64,000 nt of DNA from Apteryx mantelli. Lineage: Eukaryota; Chordata; Aves; Apterygiformes; Apterygidae. The notes beneath the pieces were generated by a model that saw only the letters and a list, made by a program, of their open reading frames with translations, did no database searches and was not told the origin of the DNA. Below are positions 40,820 to 54,019 of this stretch, one piece after another. Numbering within the stretch: the first letter of the stretch is position 1; each line of letters opens with the position of its first letter. The translations under genes were made by a program, and so were the position numbers. The DNA is taken from assembly GCF_036417845.1 (NCBI RefSeq), contig NC_089983.1:18753207-18817206 (forward strand). Reading direction: 5' to 3'.

Positions 40820-42558
40820 GTGAGATCACAGAGGAGCAGGAAATTTTTCTGAAGCATATATGCTCTAATGGCCATCTTGTTAGCTCAATTGTTTGCCATA
40901 CTGAATAACAGCTGGTATATCAGTCCAGTAATTAAACTGCCGTAGTGCTGCCTGTCTGAGATTTGGCAAGAGAGCAGCCACAGCAAAACACAAAGCACAG
41001 ACATGTTTGATTAATCCAAATATTCAGCCTAGCAGACTGGTGATTTCCCAGCTATCAATTGCAGCACAGCCAGGATTTTCCTGCAAGAGAAGACCTAATC
41101 ATTAGTGAAAAGAATATACAGGATGACGCAGAAAGAAAAAAAAATTTTTCTCATTCCACTTTTGTTACATCTCAGGGCCTGTTTGCTCTTCTCTGGTCAA
41201 AGGTTTCTGTGTGCAGGGCAGACGGCTGGAGATTGGACTCTGTTCATCTGCATTAGCTTCTCACCAAGGTGAGTTACCTCACGGGGAACACCATACTATG
41301 TAATTGCAGTGCATCCAGGACCAAGGCAAGGTTAATTCCAAACTCCTTCTGGTTTTGGTAGAAACTGATGTCCAGCATAGGATGGCCTCTGGTAACCAGT
41401 CTAGCCCCTGGAGATACGGAAGTTAGCCCTGAGGCTAACTTACCCAGCAAGGTAAATTAGCTTGTGCTGACTTTGAAACAGGCACGTTTTTTCTGGGGTA
41501 CCTGGTAGCTCTCTGGTATCTCTGCACTGCACAGTCCTTTATGGATTTATCAATCCTTCGTTAGAGAAACCTTTAGACTGACGTGTGACCACACCACCAG
41601 GTCCTGAGAACATCACCATAAAGAAAAGCCTCACGGTAGGCTCCAACAACTTGTACCTCTGCAGACCAACTCCTCCTGCTCACATACTAGATCTAACAAA
41701 CCAGTAATTGCTGCCTGATTTCTAATTACTCTAGTTTACAATATCAGTTGAACAAGTCTGTTCTACAAACACGGTTCTGATGGAAAAAAGGTACAAGAAA
41801 GCTCCGAAGCTCAGCTTCCTTATATATATTAGTACTGAGTACTCTACTAAAAAGTATTGGTGTAAGCCAAATATTTATACCACAGATTGCAGTACCTGAG
41901 GTGGAGGAATTGGAAGCAAAAGAAATTTCTGGTACATTTTTATGCCAATAAACCTAGAGCCAACAGCTAACAAGACAAAAATCTATTTCTGTGCAGTCTA
42001 AGCACAGCACGAAAAGATGAGCTCAGCTATCTTTCCTCGCCTAATGTTGTCCAGCACAAAAGAAAATCTCATTCATTCCTCTTGCTATCTTTAGAGTTTT
42101 TCCAAAAGTCACATGCCGTGCTGCAACCTGTGGGTTAGGAACAGGCTGAGAATAGAGATGCACAATAATGTTTCCATCATTGTAAGCAGACCCAGCTCAC
42201 GGTGGTTTAGCCTGGACTGTACGGGAGGGGGAAATATTCACTAAGATACCTGCTCCCTCTCCTTTTTCACTTGAGCTTTTTCTCCTGTCACCTTTGAGCT
42301 ACTGCACAAGCCCTTTGGTCCCCACAATACTTATGCAGCTTCTGACTGCACAGTGCTTTTTCTGGATTTAGAGGAGGACTTACTGAATCGTTTCTGAATC
42401 TGAATTTGTCTACCTTAGCCAAGTTTGCTGAAAACCTCCCAAAAATTACAAGTTCACTTGAGCAGATGGAGAGTTACTAGAAACACAAGATTCCACGAAA
42501 TTATTCCTTACCATTTCAACATTGTTCATAGTCACTACTTCATGTTTTCCACTGCACT
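40820..42558. other. DNA between the two copies of the direct repeat
   Basis: Unique, AT-rich sequence with no further copy of the repeat. A pyrimidine tract with CATCTCAG near 41,174 resembles an acceptor, but no exon is supported. Confidence 0.5.
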
Positions 42559-42676
42559 TTGCCTTCTAGAACATCTGCATTAACAGGGGTTATATTTTGG
42601 TACATCTGTGCCAGCAGGACCCACATTACACTCCACAATGTTCACTCACATGGGAAATCCCTGACCCAGAGATGTC
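42559..42676 (+). repeat. Direct repeat, copy 2 (118 bp)
   Basis: Second copy, 1,988 bp downstream of the first and in the same orientation. The high identity in otherwise unique DNA implies a recent duplication or strong constraint. Confidence 0.85.
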
Positions 42677-42678
42677 AG
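42618..42678 (+). other. Candidate coding exon B (61 nt), partial copy of exon A
   Basis: Same acceptor (TGTGCCAGCAG) and same frame as exon A. After 59 identical bases the sequence diverges and a CAG|GTTAAG donor appears at once. The exon is 61 nt, so like exon A (190 nt) it leaves 1 base over, and both use donor phase 1. The two could therefore be swapped or skipped without changing the downstream frame. Donor strength is moderate. No neighbouring exon is identified. Confidence 0.3.
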
Positions 42679-44189
42679 GTTAAGTTATCACAGGGGGCTT
42701 CAAAGAGGTTCCCCACAAATGAGGATTTTTCCTATAGGCTTTGGGAACGTGTCTGTAACTTGAACTCCAATTCCTGTTTTGAAAGATATACTGAGTATCA
42801 GCCAGACCGCTATAGCCACACACACATCTTCCTATATGTCAGAATATGTGACAACTAGATTTTCCTGAGGCATTCTGGTTGTAAGAAGGGAATCCTGATC
42901 TAAGCATTTTCCCTTGTAAAAATGTCTACCTCTTTTCAGTTGTGTTTAGTCACCTAAGAGTTCCCAACTCTTATGAAAAGCACAGTTCAAACCTCTGCTG
43001 AAATCGCTGTGGTTATGATTCACAGGCTAAACATAAGTGTCAGGAATCGTATGTATCCAGCAAAATGGCTTTCTACATCTGGCCTCCTGATTGCTAGGCT
43101 GCATTTTCTGTGTTTAAATAACTATGCTTCTGGCACAGGGTCCAAACACAGTTCTTTCTGAATGGGAATTTCGGGAAATGGATTCTTTGCTTTTCTTTCT
43201 CTTTTTCTAATTGTGAGCTTCGGTAGCTGAGCCATTGCTTCTTCCATATCTCCATCTCTCCTGTCCCAAACTCCACACCTTTCTGTGAAACAAGGAAGCT
43301 GGACAAATTTCCTTCTGGAGAGACACTGATGACTGAACTGGTCCAGAAGTGAGAATTCTAGGTCTGTTTATTTGGTGGGCTAAGCAGAAAGGGACTGTTG
43401 CCCAGACCACTTGTAGCACTTTGTGAGCGTGCAGGATTTCCTCCACTAAATCTGCAGGCAAACACCAGTCGCAGGCAAAGCCCCTGTGGCCAGACAGGTG
43501 CTCTGTTTTCTTCCAAGGAGATAGGAACGGAGCAAGGTTGTTCCTCAGAGGGCAGCAGAGCAGCCCCTGACAGGCGCACACTCTCCATCACACAATGTAT
43601 GTGCTCCTTGTGGCACCTTTGGACAACATGCCTGAAACACAACTGCACTTCACAGCTCAGTGAATCTTATACTTCCCACTTCCCTGTACTTAGAGAAGAA
43701 AAGGCATTTGAAGTGGAAAAAATGGCTCAGTTTAGGCGTGCAACTACTGTAGCAGATAAAACTCAACATGATGATTACTTGCCCTTAGGAGCCAGGGCAG
43801 AGCATCCCTGTAGTACATGAATAGCTATATTTGCACTTTTAAAATAATTTAATTTCTTCAAGTGTCTTCAAAACACTGACCAGATGGACTCATGGGAGAC
43901 ATTTGCTTCAGTCTTTGATTGAGCCTTATTCTTCTTTAGAAGAGATTTGCCAAATGAAACATATATTCAAAAGATTAAAAATAGAGTTTGTTTTTTTGTT
44001 GTTGTTGTATTTAGAAACACGGAAGCTTTGTGGTTCTAGGCTCTTTTTTGCAGTTAGGAAGGAAATGCAGGCTCCACAGGGAGGGCAAAATCCTTGAGCA
44101 GCTTAAAAAACACCACCAAAACAAACCAGAAACAACTGTTCTTGAGACCTGAAGATGCAGCCAGCAGGGGACAGAGCCAGTTACCGGTC
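42679..44189. other. Non-coding DNA
   Basis: Open frames reach 140 codons (43,398-43,820, plus) but show no family signature. Nothing else noted. Confidence 0.5.
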
Positions 44190-44480
44190 TGCAATCCAGC
44201 AGGGCCCCCGCGGGACGCCCTGCAGCCGCGAGGGTCCCAGCTGCCGGGCCGGTCCCGCCGGGGGCCGCTTTCCCACGGGCCCTCGTGCCGCCTGCCTCCT
44301 GGCTCAGGGGTGCGTCCTGCCCTCGCCGGTGGTCCCTGCCAAGGCGGTCCCCGCGTGCCCTCGTGCTGGGCAGGAGCGCGGGGCCCTGCACTTCCCGCAG
44401 GAGAGCTGGACCTGCCGGTGCAGCCAGGGCCTGCTTTTCCCCGCTGTGTTGTAGCCCCAGCCTCAGGCGGTCTCTGACTT
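44190..44480. promoter_or_regulatory. GC/CpG-rich patch about 1 kb upstream of TSSK6
   Basis: A sharply bounded GC-rich block in AT-rich DNA. Open frames run across it on both strands, which is typical of composition alone. A CACTTCCCGCAG|GAG acceptor-like site occurs near 44,400. No protein family is recognised. It may be a small CpG island or an upstream control element. Confidence 0.4.
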
Positions 44481-46353
<1,873 letters not shown>

Positions 46354-46800
46354 ACGAGGAAGCCCTCCCGGGAGCTCCTGGGAGAGTAACGTTTTGGTGC
46401 AACCAATACTATAGAAGAAAAGCATGTTAGCAGTTTATCGAGCATTTTGAGCCATGGGGACCTGTATCCAGAGCTGACTGAACTTCCAGCCTTGGCAAGA
46501 CCATGTGCTGTCTTAGGAAGGTCAGACCTGCTCGTGAAGGAGCCAGGCAAGCCAGCAGTGGGTTAAGTTTCGAGGCATAGTGACCGTGCTGAGCTAATGG
46601 CAAGAGCAGGGAATGGGGCTGCTTAGAGCAAAAGCGACTTCCGGAGCGCAGGAGGGTCCTGCAGCCCGTCCGGCAGGTTTGAGCTTTATCGCAGAGCCCA
46701 GCACGGCCGGTGCAGGGTGGCGTGGTGGGACGGGCAGCAGGACAGCCCTTGTGCTGCAGTCTCCCTCACAGACCCAATAAATGCTGAAATTCCCAGTGGC
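46354..46800 (+). other. TSSK6: Probable TSSK6 3' UTR
   Basis: Sequence from the TGA stop to just past a canonical AATAAA at 46,776-46,781. No competing open frame of note. Downstream of the signal the DNA is rich in T, C and G, as expected near a cleavage site. The 3' end is inferred from the signal only. Confidence 0.6.
46776..46781 (+). terminator. Polyadenylation signal AATAAA of TSSK6
   Basis: Canonical hexamer on the coding strand about 420 bases after the TSSK6 stop codon, the first clear one downstream. Cleavage would be expected at about 46,792-46,810. Confidence 0.6.
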
Positions 46801-47799
46801 TGCCTCTCTCTGCTAGCTGAATAGGAGTCGCCGCACGCACAGGGCAGTGCCAAGGACTGGGGGAGGAGAAAAAGCTAGTCTTACCCAGGTCCCCGCTTGC
46901 CTACCACCTTGTTTGTCCCCAAACGGTATCCAAGCCGAGGTGAAAGGGGGGTGTGGGGAGAGGGAAGCGGTCAAGCAATCCACCGCATTTGAAATCCCTG
47001 CCCAGAGATACTTGATGGCAAGGAAATGCCACTGGCCATGGAGAGCACTGAAATGGGAAAGAGATAAAGATGTAAAGGTAAAGGAGAGCTGCTGGGCTAA
47101 CACAGGCCTTCCAGGTCCAACATACAAAGTTACCAATTACTCAGAATGCAACACCAAAAAATCTGCTACAGATCCCTACTGTCAAGCCTCACTTTCAAAT
47201 GGTTATTTAAAGGTAGGAGCTGGCATCTGAAGTGTGCTTTCATGAGACATTTCTAAATTGCCTTTCAGTGGGTTCCAGCCTAGCTGCCCCTGAAACTGAA
47301 GTCAAACAGAAAATTTCCAGCTGGATGGTCCACTAATCTGTGGTGTTAGTGCCACGTGAGCTAACGCAGCACAACGCTGGCAGCAGCTCCCACAGCCAGG
47401 CTACGTCTTCAGTGAACAAATCAGTGTACGCGGGTCTGCTGGAAGAGAGGGAAACATCTTTTGTAAGGCAAACACTTTAGATCTACTAAAAGCAGCAGTT
47501 TAAGAGGAACAAGATGTGGCTGCAGAGCCAGCCCAAGGCTTTTCAGCACACGGGCTGCAGTGAATTTTGCCAGCCCCACAATGAAGATTTATTTTGCAGC
47601 TGCAAAATAAAACTTCATAGCAGCAGCAAAGCCTAAAGGAGACAGAGTAAAGGCTAGGAAGTGTGTCTTGGGGACATCCACGACCGGGCAAACAGACCTG
47701 GGAAGGATCAGGAGGGTGCTGGGCATGGAAAAGAAAGAGTGAGAGAAGTCATCAGGATGTGGGAAGTGACAAGGCTGAGATTTCAGGTGGTGAACTTCT
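46801..47799. other. Intergenic DNA after TSSK6
   Basis: No recognised gene or repeat. Overlapping open frames of about 107 and 127 codons on opposite strands near 46.85-47.2 kb are unrecognised. Confidence 0.5.
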
Positions 47800-48100
47800 C
47801 AGCACAGCTGGAAGTCTGCGACTCGCTTGGCCTCGTCCCTCCCCAAGCCCCACCGTGCTGTGGGCGAGACCCCATCCATAGCCCTGGTGAGCCCCAGTCC
47901 CTTCTCGCCCCGTCGCTGCCTCCCTCCAGCTCTCCCTTGCTCATGCGGACGCGCCGTCTGCGCCTGCCCTCCGCACTGCCTCTCGCAGCAGCCGCCCCGG
48001 CGCGCAGGGCGTAAGCAGCCACCTCCACCACGCTGCCCGATCACTGCTGCAAGTCCGTCCCTCCGCGCCCTTCTCTCCGCAGTGTCTCTGCCCGCTTGTG
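47800..48100. promoter_or_regulatory. CpG island with possible plus-strand donor and acceptor
   Basis: A GC-rich block 1 kb after the TSSK6 3' end. It contains GCCCTG|GTGAGC (exon end 47,886) and CTTCTCTCCGCAG|TGTCTC (exon start 48,083) on the plus strand, which would define a 196-nt intron. Open frames overlap in several phases, and none is recognised. Confidence 0.4.
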
Positions 48101-48869
48101 CAGTGATTTGAAGATGAGAGCTGAATGGCAGTACCATTACCTCGTGCAGAACGGTGCCAAAGATCTGATTCGTAAAGCGAGTATAAAGCCTCTTCTTTCA
48201 CGTTTTATTTTACAGCTCACAAAAGGCTTCTGAATCAGTGGAAGCACCTTGGAAGTTGTTGGCTCTGTTTCAGTTCAATCACCAGTTGCAGAAATTTGTA
48301 ATTCTGTAAAAGGGAAAATCCTCTCAGCTGAAAAGAAATTGCATGTCAGTAGAGGATATAAATCAGTTCAATGAGTTCCTATTTGCTGTGATTAATCTCA
48401 GAATCCAGTGTTGTCATTAAAAACAAAATAACTGTTTGCTCTCTAGACGGAGCAATACTTTTCTTTATGCAAGTCTTTTGCCAGATTGTTAAGAGCACCA
48501 AAATGGCCAAGTTCAACACACTGAGGGTCTCTCTGAGCAAACCAACATTAACTCAAGCCCCTCTCGCCCCCGACATGGGAAGCAGAGACCCCCACTCCTG
48601 CGCACACCCAGCAAGCAGAACTGCTCTGCTCACACACGTGTCAAGGCCATATACAAAGGCATTTAGATTAGGGGAAGTCATGGGACTTGAAAAAACACAG
48701 CAACACAATACATGCTCAAATAAATATTAAAATAAATAAATGCCCTGTATTCTGACAGAAGTCTTTTCAGCTGTTCAGAAATAAGTGTTTTACCTCAGAG
48801 TCACCCTACTGGCCAAAAACCAGTTTTATATGTGCGACGTTGAATCCCCCCAGAAAGGTAGATTTTTAA

Positions 48870-49060
48870 CTTCCCTGGGAAGCGCGCCATGGCCACAGGA
48901 CCGTCCCGGACCTCGGGAACCCCAGGGTTCGGACGAGGCCAGTGCAAGGCGTAAGCGGCTGCACCAGTATCGGTGTCCCAGGCAGTCCCGCCAGAGCCGT
49001 CCCCTGTGGTAGTCTGCCCTCTCCGGCTGTCGGGGACATATCGGTGTGGTATCATCGGGA
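48870..49060. promoter_or_regulatory. Minor CpG-rich patch
   Basis: A short GC-rich segment with many CG dinucleotides. No splice signal or protein stands out. Confidence 0.35.
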
Positions 49061-49779
49061 AACGGAGGGGCTTGTCTAATATCAGCACCAGATAAATAAC
49101 TTGCGATGGGGGGGGATCTGGTTACCATGCAAGAAACCTCAGTAAATGTTTTATTTAATCCTTCTTCCAGAACAAGAAGGAAAATACTCAAAGAAACAAG
49201 ACATAAGGCAACTCTGCACTATGCACTAATTACCTCCTTTTTGCTTACTAAATGGTCTCTGAGTATTTCCCAGTCCCTAAACCTGTCACTGTCAGTTGTC
49301 ACACGCTGCATCACCTCACTGGTTTATTCTGTTTTTCAGGTTTTTAAACCTGTTGTTGAAATCGGTTAGAGTGTCAAAATGACACTCAGTGTTAGCAGGT
49401 GTTCAGTATTTTCTTGAGATATTTTTTAAGCATCTTGAAGCAATTTTACCCCATTTAATTTGAGAACAGTGTTAATCATCTCAAAGGCATCTTGCAGACT
49501 ATGGCATAGCTTTCTTTCCTCTCAGTGCTCTTTTGTCTAAATTCAGCATCATCTTGCCTGAAATAGTCTTAATTTCACTCAAATGGAAGGGATGGAAATA
49601 ATTCACTGCACATTGACATTAAATCTCCCTTTTCAGCTGGGCAAAATTTGGTTGCAAGATTTTAGGTCACAGTCGATGTGCCTGATAAGCTTCAGGACTC
49701 AGCTATTTGAAAGCCTGCACGCTACAAAACGCTGGCGATAAGCACATTCACGAACTGTGGGAAAGCACTGCAGGGTAAC

Positions 49780-49930
49780 CGAACCCCGCGCGTCCCCGTG
49801 CGTCGCCTCCGGCGTGGGCTGCCGTCCCTGCCGGCGGCAAGGCTGGGCTGCCCGAGCCGCAGCCGGCCCTGCCACTGCCGCCGCTGCCCGGGGCCCGCGA
49901 CCCTGCCTGCTTGGCCTTGGCGGGCAGCAA
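49780..49930. promoter_or_regulatory. Minor CpG-rich patch
   Basis: About 150 bases, very rich in CG and GCC. Open frames overlap on both strands, and no gene is recognised. Confidence 0.35.
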
Positions 49931-50349
49931 ATAACAGGCAATTTAGCAAATCACTACACCTCACTCTGCTCGAACGCGTTAACCCTTCCGTAACTGCAGC
50001 CTTTTGCGGAGCTGCTGGCGTCCCCAGCTCTCTCTTCAGACCCCCGTGCTGCCCCCCAAGCTATGGGGCTCTGCACTCTCCTGCCCATCCTAAGGGTGAT
50101 CGTTCAACCGTCTCCAGTTTAAGACCCCTTTACATTCCCCGTCATGTCCCACCACGCCGCAGGTCTCCCCGCTCGCCTGCCTGTTGGACGTGGTGGGGAG
50201 GGCGGCAGGAAGCAAACGCCTTCGGTGTCCTGAGCCGTGCGATTATATTAAGAGGCAAAAGCAAATAAGAGGCTCGCACCAGTGGAGGCAAGCCAGAGGT
50301 TTTTGTAAGAATAATTTCCCTTTCAGACAAGAAGTTTTCTGTGAATAAT

Positions 50350-50525
50350 ATTTTCATTTTCACAGCACTTAGCAAACATTAATCCTCACGCTAGCACCAA
50401 GTAGTAAATATTATTCTGCCTGTGTCATAGTGAGGAGACTAAGTGGCTTACCTCAAGCCAAGAGAATTTAATTTTACATTACAGTTTAGAGCTTCCCTGG
50501 CCCTCCAGTCTTCTGATCAGATCAC
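50350..50525 (-). mobile_element. MIR-type SINE remnant
   Basis: CACAGCACTTAGCAAACATT, AATCCTCACGCTAG, TAGTAAATATTATTCTGCC, GAGGAGACTAAGTGGCTTAC and CCAGTCTTCTG keep the inverted MIR order, with normal spacing. It lies in the AT-rich gap between CpG islands. Confidence 0.6.
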
Positions 50526-52239
50526 GACTCTGTCTTGAAACGATAATAAATTCCACAATATTTGAAGGCCTGGAAAGGCTTGTGAATTCCCTCTCCAACT
50601 GCTTCCAGCTCAATCTCATTTTATCTCATGAATCAATAAAGGGAATATACTAATAAAGTAGGTGGCTAGAGCTTCTTTTCTATGCTGTGAATAAGGGATC
50701 CACATTTCTTACCTGCTTTTAGCATTCACTTTTACCAGGCCAGAAGGCACCCACCTTGCAGGGCATAATATGAACCCAGGTGCGGCAATTTCCATCCTTG
50801 GAGGTTCTCAAGGCCCAGCTAGACAAAATTATTGCCATTATTTATATTCCAGGAGCACCTACGTCCCACCAGACACGGACACCTCTCGACACCTGCTGGC
50901 TGGTTTCACAGTAAACCACAGCTGAGGGTGCTGAGCACCGCCAGAGACCAGCCCTGAAGAAACGCGCCACTGCTCCTTCCCCGCACGGGGACTTTGCTTG
51001 GCCCCCCCGTGCTGTATTGGCACCTGGCGTGTCCCTGGCACCGTCGTTATTTCCGCTGCTCGGCACCGTCGTATCAGTATATTCTCCAGAGAGGAACAGC
51101 TGTGCCATTTCCATTAAAACCTTAATTAAAAATACAGCTTGAGCATTTAGTGCAGCTGACTTGGCTTTAGCTTTAACTCAGCTATTGGCTTGCCCAGCTG
51201 ACTGCTTCTTGCCTCAAGGCTGGTGAAACGTGGGAGCTGCATAACGAGTCCGAGGGAGGACTCGGAGGCAAAAAAGCGGGCTTGCACCAAGGCGAGAGCT
51301 GCACAGCCTCGCCGGCGGCCCCGTCCCGCTAGCAGGACGCAGCAAACCAGCTCGCTCACTCAGGGGACACCAAACGGACCAGACAACATCCTCATTAACT
51401 GCAAGCTAAAAGAAAACACGCTTTACTGTGACAAATGTAATGATAATGCTTGGCTCATCGTTTGCGTGTTCATTAGGTCGTTAATAGGATACTGTAATGA
51501 AACACAAAACACAGCCATGCACACGTGCATCGGGTCGTTCGTTATAATGGTTTGCTCTCTTTCTAGCTGACATATTTCTCCCCATCCAAAAAAATGGTTC
51601 AAACTGTGCCCATCCAGGGCAAATTATAATTGATGAATAAATCCTGGAGAAAGCAGTTTTGCTTCCTGTGCATTATACAGCCAATTAACTTCGCCGCTGT
51701 TGAGAGCCCTGTTTATTTACAGAGTGATGGATGCAGAGCGCTGCTGGAGGGAGGGCCCTGGGGCGACTTCGCACGCATAAATACGCTCTCGCATTCTTAT
51801 AAAGAGGGAGAGAAATACCAAAAGCAATGCCTAATAAACAAGTAGTCCTCACGCCGCTGTGTCAGAGGGTTACAACAGTCACCGTGTATCCCAAAAGGGG
51901 CAGGCGGGACATCCTGGTTGTCCTGTGGTGCCAAAGGACAAAAACCAGGTTGTCCATCGTGAGGTCCGTCGCGTTTCCTCTTGCCGCGAAAGCCGTGCCC
52001 TCACCCACCGTGCACTTCATTTCCTCTTCACGGCAAAACCAGCAACGTCGCTTTGCTGTCTTTTATTCGATGCTATTTCAGGCCGCGCCTGGCAGAAGAC
52101 ATTCGCGGAGACGTCTGTGCTGGTGGTTTCGGGATGGAGCATCAGTCTGGCAGCGGATTGAATTGATCGCCAATGCTGTGCTCAAGGCATCACGCGGGGG
52201 CTAAACTTCAGACCTGCAGCTCAGCACAAACTTCACTGC
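50526..52239. other. AT-rich gap between CpG islands
   Basis: Mixed composition with scattered CG and open frames up to 125 codons on the plus strand (51,827-52,204). None is recognised. Confidence 0.45.
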
Positions 52240-52578
52240 ATTAGGATCCGGCGCTTCTCCGTATTTCACCAGTCGCATCTAGCGCACGCCTGGACTCCTG
52301 GTGCTCCTCGCTGCCCCTCGCTGCTCCCTCCACCACCCCTCTGCTCTCGCCCAATGTGCCGCCTGCCTTGGCTTTGGGCGCAGGCGGGGAGCGGCTGTGC
52401 CTCAGCGTTCGGCTAGCGAGCGCGCGGCCGGCGGCGGCACCGAGGGCACGGCGACGCGCCTCGGCCGGCCTGGTGCCCAGGCAGCAGCAGGGGGTCGGGA
52501 TGGGGTTGGTGGGGACGTGGACTTTCACATCTAGGGCAAAAAGCAGCAGGAGGGACTTTGGCACGCAAGACCAAGACT
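52240..52578 (+). promoter_or_regulatory. CpG island and candidate plus-strand first exon with perfect GTAAGT donor
   Basis: The CpG-rich block (about 52,240-52,530) runs into AAGACT|GTAAGTGAG, a textbook donor with exon end 52,578, after which the DNA turns AT-rich. This is the layout of a promoter plus first exon. No N-terminal peptide is recognised, so it may be a 5' UTR exon or a non-coding RNA. Confidence 0.4.
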
Positions 52579-52829
52579 GTAAGTGAGTGCACACGTTGAA
52601 ATTCTGACTCCTTCAATTATTAACTGTGTCAAAAGTTAAAACATCACTAGTCTTCAGAGTGAACGGTCAGATAAATAAGACATACCACTATATTGAGTTA
52701 TCAGTCACAAAAAGATTATCAAAATGTATCACTTAAGCTGAGTTCAAGTTTTCAAGAATTTCCCCAAAACTTATAAGCACAAAAACTTTAAATAAATACA
52801 CCTGGCTGCTGAACTGCAATTTCCTGCCT

Positions 52830-53760
52830 GAAAGGCCGCAGCCGGCAGCTCGCTCCGTCCTGCTGCTGCCGCATGACGCTCCGTCGCAGCGACCGTCCTG
52901 GTTTCACCGTCGCGCGCCTTTCGAGCTGCCTTTCCCCACGGCAGGCTTCTCCCGCCGAAAAATACTGTTCTGCAATGACAAACTCGCTCCCGCTGGCGGC
53001 GCGGGGAAACGAACCGTCAGGCTCAAGACGTGCGGGAGCGTGTTTCTCGCAGCAAAGCGTAGCAGGCGGGTGCTCCACGGCCTGGGCCGGGGCGGCCGGC
53101 AGCACCGTCTCCGGGAGCTGGCAGCAGGGAGGACCATAAGCAAGAAGAGCAGAGACCCGCGGGAGGGTGGAGAACAAGAAAAGAGCACGTTGCGGCCAGA
53201 GCAAGTTCAGCGATTTTCCCAGCTCATTGATTTGTGGGAACTTTGCTTTTCCAGGGAATAACTGAGCTATTTTTAGCGTTTTTATGATACAATTTGTCAC
53301 AAGTTGTCTCAGGAGACTCTCAGCAATCAGCCTGGAGCAGCCTCCGGCCACAGATGCTTCTGCACATGCGAGCGGGAACATCTGGGCGAAAGGAGGCAGC
53401 TTTCAAAGCCCGCCAGCGCTGCACGGCCTCACCGCGCGTTTTCTCGCCTCCATCCCCGCCTCCGTCATCCAAGCGCACGCGGACAGGGAAGCGTGGGAGC
53501 CGCGGCAACATCCTGGCGCTCTGCGTCGGTGCCGGGGCGCGCGGCGAGCAGCTCCCTCGCGCCTCCCGGCGCCGCGTGAAATCCACTGTGAGCATAGGAA
53601 GCCCCGCTGCCACCGCAGGGTGCGGAGTCGTGCCGGCCCGCGCCGATCCGGGCCCCCGCGTCCGCTCTGCCGGTGCTGGCGCAGCCGGGGCGGCGAAGGG
53701 ACGTCGGACAGACCAGAGCGCTCTGCTGCGGTGGCAGCAAGCCTGCTCACTCGGCTCAAG
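52830..53760. promoter_or_regulatory. CpG-rich region, two sub-blocks
   Basis: GC-rich blocks at about 52,830-53,210 and 53,340-53,760 are separated by an AT-rich stretch containing a TTTTTAGCG-type segment. Many overlapping open frames exist and none resembles a known family. Confidence 0.5.
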
Positions 53761-54019
53761 CTGTACTGTAACTCTGCAGCCTCAGTTTTACTTTTCCAGC
53801 CATTTTTAGGGGGAAAAAAATTGCTATAAATAAAAGGTCTCATTTGTAGTTGCTAAGATCCATTTTGTTTCTCTCTTTCAGCACTGAAAACTCTTTTTCA
53901 GCTCCTTCAGTAGTCTGTCCAGTTAAAAAAAAAAAAAAATTGAAAGAAAAAAAACTAGTGTAAAGCTATGTTTTTCAAGAGGAACAAGAGGCCCCCTTAA
54001 AGCCACTGCGCCCTTGGCG

